Virus record (IMG/VR): IMGVR_UViG_3300043449_000594
Location: 1 to 32,397 of that record
DNA from: a virus
Direction: 5' to 3' (one strand)
DNA length: 32,397 nucleotides
Below the pieces are notes generated by a model. It was not told the DNA's origin and did not search any database. It saw only the letters and a list, made by a program, of their open reading frames with translations. This document shows positions 29,537 through 32,397 of this stretch, in pieces (the first letter of the stretch is position 1; the number at the start of each line of letters is the position of its first letter). The translations under genes and the position numbers were made by a program.

Positions 29537-29853
29537 GCCGCCGCCTTACGCTTGGCCGGCTTCTCTTCGATCGTCTCCAGCTGATCCGAGATGATCTTGC
29601 TGAGCGCTTCCAGCTTGGGGTTCGCCGGCGCCTGCGTCTCAGAGACGAGGCCATAGTGGTCGCCCGACTGCTGGGTCGGCGCCAGGGAGGCAAGATCCAG
29701 GTTCCAGGCGACGCCGAGCATGCGCTGGGTGTCGTCATAGATCCACGGCTTGTTGGCCCGGCCATCGAACACTTGCTGAGCGACGATCGAGTTAATGGCG
29801 ACGGTCAGGCGCGAGATGGCGCGCTGGTCGTTGATGATAGCCTCAAAGCTCAT
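29533..29853 (-). CDS. Uncharacterised leftward protein
   Basis: A 106-residue protein with AGGAG 8 nt before the start. The N-terminal half is helical (AIINDQRAISRLTVAINSIVAQQVF), then PWIYDDTQRMLGVAWNLDLASLAP, then an acidic helix and a Lys/Ala tail (EEKPAKRKAAA). No known domain is recognised. It is first in a two-gene leftward unit facing the lysis cassette and lies on the opposite side of attP from int; such genes often serve in lysogeny or exclusion. That is inference from position. Confidence 0.6.
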   Translation of the reverse strand: MSFEAIINDQRAISRLTVAINSIVAQQVFDGRANKPWIYDDTQRMLGVAWNLDLASLAPTQQSGDHYGLVSETQAPANPKLEALSKIISDQLETIEEKPAKRKAAA

Positions 29854-30001
29854 TCTGACATCTCCTGGCCGCCCAGGGAGATGCGAACCCTCACGCGCGG
29901 CGGGCGGCCAGCCGGGGGAGGGTTATTGGTGCCGGGCGATCCCCAGTGGCGGGCGCCGGTAATTTTTGAGCGAGAGAACAGGCGGCGAACAATGTAGTGA
30001 A

Positions 30002-30035
30002 TTTTGTGGGAGATCTGTCCCACAAAACTCCCACA
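30002..30035. promoter_or_regulatory. Perfect 10-bp inverted repeat with an extra half-site
   Basis: TTTTGTGGGA-GATCTG-TCCCACAAAA (30002-30027). A further CTCCCACA (30028-30035) repeats the right arm and pairs with TGTGGGAG (30005-30012). No gene lies here. It could be an operator or integrase/excisionase arm sites. Confidence 0.65.
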
Positions 30036-30042
30036 TGGCCCG

Positions 30043-30063
30043 TTTTGTTCTAGTTTTTGTTCT
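30043..30063. repeat. Direct repeat TTTTGTTCT x2
   Basis: TTTTGTTCT at 30043-30051 and again at 30055-30063, 12 nt apart (about one helical turn), left of the probable att core. The spacing would suit arm-type integrase sites. Confidence 0.4.
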
Positions 30064-30070
30064 GGGGGTC

Positions 30071-30099
30071 TTGCCGAGGCGCTAGAGAAGCTGTAATGA
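30071..30099 (+). promoter_or_regulatory. Promoter-like sequence in front of the tRNA half
   Basis: TTGCCG (30071-30076) and TAATGA (30094-30099) are separated by 17 nt. A start near 30106 would be 16 nt before the first tRNA base. After integration this could drive the hybrid tRNA gene. Confidence 0.5.
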
Positions 30100-30207
30100 T
30101 TTCTGTGCTTTACAAAAGCGCGCGGGCGTAGTTCAGTGGTAGAACGACAGCTTCCCAATAAGCGCTTAAAATAAGAGCAGAAATCAGCAAAATCAATCAT
30201 TTACAGC
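30090..30207. other. Probable phage attachment site attP
   Basis: The core is the tRNA-Gly half at 30122-30158. It is flanked by inverted copies of GCTGTAATGATT (30090-30101) and AATCATTTACAGC (30195-30207, one extra base). The integrase gene ends at 30193, inside the right arm. A perfect 10-bp palindrome TAAGCGCTTA follows the core (30159-30168). The location next to int and the tRNA identity support attP. The crossover point and the arm sites are inferred. Confidence 0.7.
30122..30158 (+). tRNA. Partial tRNA-Gly(CCC): 5' half only
   Basis: Acceptor 5' strand GCGGGCG (30122-30128), TA, D-stem GTTC/GAAC around AGTGGTA, then ACAGC and the complete 7-nt anticodon loop TTCCCAA with anticodon CCC. 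The 3' side of the anticodon stem, the T arm and the acceptor 3' strand are absent: the expected GCTGT is replaced by TAAGCGC. It therefore cannot make a tRNA by itself and most likely is the att core shared with the host gene. Confidence 0.85.
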
Positions 30208-31281
30208 GTGGCCCTTGTTGCCCTGCGGGGCGATTGATGGAGACGCGGCGGCGTCCAAAGCGGCGCGCACGTCCTCGGCAGCAAGATGAGCATACCGCTG
30301 CGTGGTCGTAATCCGCTTGTGACCGAGCGCTTTTGACGCCGCCATCAGATTGCCTGTCGCGCGCACGACGCGGGAGGCGGTCGTGTGCCGGAGGTCGTGA
30401 AGACGGAGATCTGAGAGGCCAGCATTTTTCCTAGCCCGCCAATAGGCCGTGGAAAGGGTGTCCGGGCAAATTGGGTTGCTGGCCCCGCGTGGCGCATTGG
30501 CAAAATCATGCCGTTTAACGACATAGGTGAAAACCCGGGTCGGGTGCTTTCCCAGCTCGCCCTGAAGGATCGCCATAGCGGCCTTTGGCAGCGGGCGCCG
30601 GTCGACCGTCCCGCCCTTGCCGCGAACCGTCATCGTGGCGGTGTTCATATCCACGTCGTTCCATACCAGATTGCAGGCCTCGGCCCGGCGGATCCCGGTG
30701 GCGAGCAGGAACTTGATGATGGGCAAAAAGTCGCGCCGGCAGGCGGCGAACAACCGCTGTTCCTCGTCCACTGACATCTCGCGGACGCGCTCGGCGTCCA
30801 CCTTCAGGAGGTGTTCGCGCCAATTAATCCGTTTGACCGGCTGCTCAAAGAACTCGGCGTATCGAATGATTGCGCGCAGCGCCTCTGTGACCGAGCGATT
30901 AACCGTTGCGTTAGTGACGCCATCGGCTCGTCGCTTAGCGACAAGCTGAGCAATAAGCTGATTATCTATTGTCGCCAGCGCTCTTTTCGGCCCGATGTGT
31001 TTCTGCATCCACTCAATGAAGCGGAAAACGTCCCTCTTATCTTTCCGGTGCTGGCCCTTATGCTCCCACCAGGTGGTAGCAGCCATTGCGAACGTCCACG
31101 GGATGACTCCGTTTAGTTGCTTCAAATACTCAGATTTCTCGGCCTTGATTTCCTCGACCCGCCTTTCGGCTTCTGCACGCTCAGTAAGTGCTGTCGATCC
31201 GTAAAATCGATGACCTTGAAGCTGGAAATCGTAGTGGTAGATGCTCCCCCGCCTATAGAGGCCGCTGATTTTGGCTGACAT
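30193..31281 (-). CDS. int: Tyrosine recombinase integrase
   Basis: A 362-residue protein. Core-binding domain at residues about 60-160; catalytic domain at 165-340 with R198 (LLATGIRRAEA), H295 and R298 (LHDLRHTTAS), H321 (LGHKRI) and the nucleophile Y330 (TQRYAHL). The N-terminal YRRGSIYHYDFQLQGHRFYGST is the usual arm-binding strand domain. GGAGG lies 8 nt before the start. It would recombine attP (30090-30207, at its own 3' end) with the host tRNA-Gly(CCC) gene. The start lies 160 nt inside the preceding HTH gene, so the two are tightly coupled. Confidence 0.95.
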   Translation of the reverse strand: MSAKISGLYRRGSIYHYDFQLQGHRFYGSTALTERAEAERRVEEIKAEKSEYLKQLNGVIPWTFAMAATTWWEHKGQHRKDKRDVFRFIEWMQKHIGPKRALATIDNQLIAQLVAKRRADGVTNATVNRSVTEALRAIIRYAEFFEQPVKRINWREHLLKVDAERVREMSVDEEQRLFAACRRDFLPIIKFLLATGIRRAEACNLVWNDVDMNTATMTVRGKGGTVDRRPLPKAAMAILQGELGKHPTRVFTYVVKRHDFANAPRGASNPICPDTLSTAYWRARKNAGLSDLRLHDLRHTTASRVVRATGNLMAASKALGHKRITTTQRYAHLAAEDVRAALDAAASPSIAPQGNKGHAVND

Positions 31282-31472
31282 ACAGTAATCCTCCCAGAGA
31301 TAAATGCGTCAATGTCGGATGGCCTGAACCTGTAAGCCGGGCGGGTCTTATTGCCGACGTTCACGAAAGGGATTTTCCCTTCCTTGATGATCTTCCGCAT
31401 CTGACGGCTGCATATGCCGAGGACGCTAGACGCCTCTTCCAGGTTCATTAATTTAGCCATAGCTTCCGCCAT
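31122..31472 (-). CDS. Excisionase-like HTH protein (xis candidate)
   Basis: A 116-residue protein; AAGGAA is about 9 nt before the ATG at 31472. Residues 6-60 form an excisionase/MerR-type winged HTH: AKLMNLEEASSVLGICSRQMRKIIKEGKIPFVNVG, then YRFRPSDIDAFISG. The remaining ~55 residues are basic, low in order and overlap the int start in another frame. It is directly upstream of int, the usual place for a recombination directionality factor; it could instead be a regulator of int. The operator-like repeat at 31496-31511 is 24 nt upstream of its start. Confidence 0.75.
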   Translation of the reverse strand: MAEAMAKLMNLEEASSVLGICSRQMRKIIKEGKIPFVNVGNKTRPAYRFRPSDIDAFISGRITVCQPKSAASIGGGASTTTISSFKVIDFTDRQHLLSVQKPKGGSRKSRPRNLSI

Positions 31473-31495
31473 CGCACTGTTCCTTTTACTCTGCC

Positions 31496-31511
31496 TGATA
31501 CTTTAGTGTCA
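31496..31511. promoter_or_regulatory. Operator-like repeat upstream of xis/int
   Basis: TGATAC-TTTA-GTGTCA, the same 6-4-6 design as the perfect operator at 2219-2234 with one arm base changed (GTGTCA for GTATCA). It lies between the stop of the 31509-31820 gene and the start of the xis candidate. A site for the XRE repressor is a reasonable inference. Confidence 0.5.
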
Positions 31512-31820
31512 ATGCCCGTCCTTTTTATTGGCGGGCGTCATAAAATCATTAATGTCCACGACGTTGTTTTCCTTGACCTCGCCGCTGACGACGATCGCCT
31601 GGAAAGCCTCATCGGTCGCTTCTTCCAGAAAATCGATCACGTCTTCCACGTCGTAGCCTCTGGCCGAGCAGTTGGCGGCGATGAGCAGGGCGAAGGCGTT
31701 GACCACGTCTTGGCCCTTTGACGATCCGATGGCGGCGCCGATTTTCTCATAGAGCGCAAAAGCCGGCTTGAGCCGTTCTCGCTGCTCCTTGCTCAGCATA
31801 AATACGACGCCTTCCATCAT
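31509..31820 (-). CDS. Uncharacterised small phage protein
   Basis: 103 residues from the ATG at 31820. AAGGA lies 4 nt before it, 7 nt after the upstream stop; a second ATG follows at 31817. A longer frame to 31883 would overlap the upstream gene and lacks a clear ribosome-binding site. The protein is helical (LSKEQRERLKPAFALYEKIGAAIGSSKGQDVVNAFALLIAANCSA, then YDVEDVIDFLEEATDEAFQAIVV), ending DINDFMTPANKKDGH. I recognise no family. It belongs to the leftward early operon ahead of xis and int. Confidence 0.65.
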   Translation of the reverse strand: MMEGVVFMLSKEQRERLKPAFALYEKIGAAIGSSKGQDVVNAFALLIAANCSARGYDVEDVIDFLEEATDEAFQAIVVSGEVKENNVVDINDFMTPANKKDGH

Positions 31821-31827
31821 TTGATCC

Positions 31828-32088
31828 TTACGAAATCCGCCAGACGCGAACACCGTCTGAAAAAGAGCGGGTAGAGAACGCAACAGCGTAATTTGTCCGT
31901 CGCTTGAACTTATAGCTGGCGGCTAAAACCCGGCGCATCTCAGCACGACGAACGGCAGTCGGCCCTTTGGTTGGGATAAAAAAGCTGTCACCCACACGCA
32001 TGGTAGCGAACGGATATGCGACAGCGTCTGCGTCTCTCGCACCAGTGCGTGGCTCGGGAAGCGGGATACCTTTTTCGACCTTAAACAT
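31828..32088 (-). CDS. Small DUF7303-like phage protein
   Basis: 86 residues from the ATG at 32088, which has ACGGAG 6 nt upstream; an in-frame ATG at 32106 has none. Phrases: FKVEKGIPLPEPR, YPFATMRVGDSFFIP, a basic helix (AVRRAEMRRVLAASYKFKRR), then GVRVWRIS at the end. This order (IPxP, YPFxxMxVGDSF, KFxxR, VRVWR) is a recurring small phage family of unknown function in early regions. It overlaps the upstream HNH gene by 8 nt and is followed by the 31509-31820 gene after 7 nt. Confidence 0.7.
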   Translation of the reverse strand: MFKVEKGIPLPEPRTGARDADAVAYPFATMRVGDSFFIPTKGPTAVRRAEMRRVLAASYKFKRRTNYAVAFSTRSFSDGVRVWRIS

Positions 32089-32397
32089 CTTTTTCTCCGT
32101 TAGCATTTTGATACAGACCTCGTTTTGGCATCACTTTACTAAGCGCAGGCCTCTGGCGTTCGGCTTTGCTGAAACCGCGTGACTGGATCTTCTTTCCGCT
32201 CGTCTCAATGCCAATCGCCCGCATTTTGATACGTTTCGCGCGAGCGATTGCTTTAACGTCCTCAATCGTCTTTTCTCTTGCGCAAGCCTCATGGACTGGC
32301 CGGAGGTTATCTTCGACCTCATTCGTTCCGCCCAGGCCAAGCGGTCGCATGTGTTCGACGACCCAGCGCTTGCCCTTAATCTCCAGGCCACAAAGAG
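32081..32397 (-). CDS. HNH endonuclease, N-terminus cut by window end
   Basis: The leftward frame is open to the window edge, so only the C-terminal part is visible. Reading from the edge: LCGLEIKGKRWVVEHMRPLG, then LGGTNEVEDNLRPVHEACAR, then EKT. This is the HNH ββα-metal core (first His in VEH, the GGxN, the NLxPxH and CAxxKT) with the second half of a likely CxxC zinc pair at the edge. A basic tail follows (AIARAKRIKMRAIGIETSG and on). Phage HNH proteins of this type may be packaging or recombination nucleases or homing enzymes; the early operon position suggests the former is less likely. It overlaps the next gene by 8 nt. Confidence 0.8.
   Translation of the reverse strand, partial: LCGLEIKGKRWVVEHMRPLGLGGTNEVEDNLRPVHEACAREKTIEDVKAIARAKRIKMRAIGIETSGKKIQSRGFSKAERQRPALSKVMPKRGLYQNANGEKDV

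Noticed and set aside
30122-30158. A functional tRNA gene
   Set aside because: The T arm and acceptor 3' strand are missing; no continuation within the following 40 nt can pair.
32104-32236. ATTTTGATAC occurring twice as extra operator half-sites
   Set aside because: Both lie within the HNH coding frame and lack the second arm, so they are likely chance.

Overview
The window is about 32 kb of a temperate, tailed (podovirus-like) phage or prophage. The host is most likely an alphaproteobacterium. Codon use is GC-rich, and the phage carries the first half of a tRNA-Gly(CCC) gene whose sequence looks proteobacterial; the host call is an inference. The virion set points to a short-tailed phage: Sf6-type small terminase, large terminase, P22-like portal, SU10-like (DUF5309) major capsid protein, SU10-like adaptor, nozzle-like protein, internal virion proteins and several fibres. 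No tail tape measure or tail sheath is seen.

Layout. 1-2900: small early or accessory genes, including two HTH proteins, two coiled-coil proteins sharing repeated DNA, a DUF3310 protein, a leftward XRE repressor and a secreted repeat protein. This part ends at a strong terminator (2972-3005). 3125-12154: packaging and head module (terS, an ART-like protein, terL, portal, scaffold, major capsid). 12217-23590: connector, nozzle, fibres and receptor-binding proteins. 23590-27801: an HNH endonuclease followed by a virion transglycosylase-like protein and two large internal (ejection) proteins. 27801-29321: lysis cassette (small membrane proteins, M15 peptidase endolysin, overlapping spanin pair). 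29339-29853: two leftward small genes facing that cassette. 30002-30207: probable attP. 30193-32397: leftward int/xis operon fed by further small genes and an HNH nuclease cut by the window end.

Main discoveries. (1) The major capsid gene is broken by a 909-nt group I intron inserted in the Trp codon of the conserved EWQTD motif. Both splice sites can be placed from P1 and P10 pairings, and splicing restores a 332-residue protein. The intron encodes a two-motif LAGLIDADG endonuclease whose reading frame runs through the ribozyme core. (2) The probable attP carries the 5' half of tRNA-Gly(CCC), ending at the anticodon loop, preceded by a promoter-like sequence. Integration would therefore give the host tRNA gene a phage promoter and a phage 5' half. 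(3) A 16-bp operator with 6-4-6 symmetry occurs beside the XRE repressor gene and again, with one mismatch, just upstream of xis/int about 29 kb away, which suggests one repressor governs both ends. (4) A free-standing HNH endonuclease gene is stitched between virion genes with 1-nt and 4-nt overlaps.

Gene starts were chosen from Shine-Dalgarno spacing and stop/start overlaps. Family assignments come from recognising motifs by eye, without database searches.
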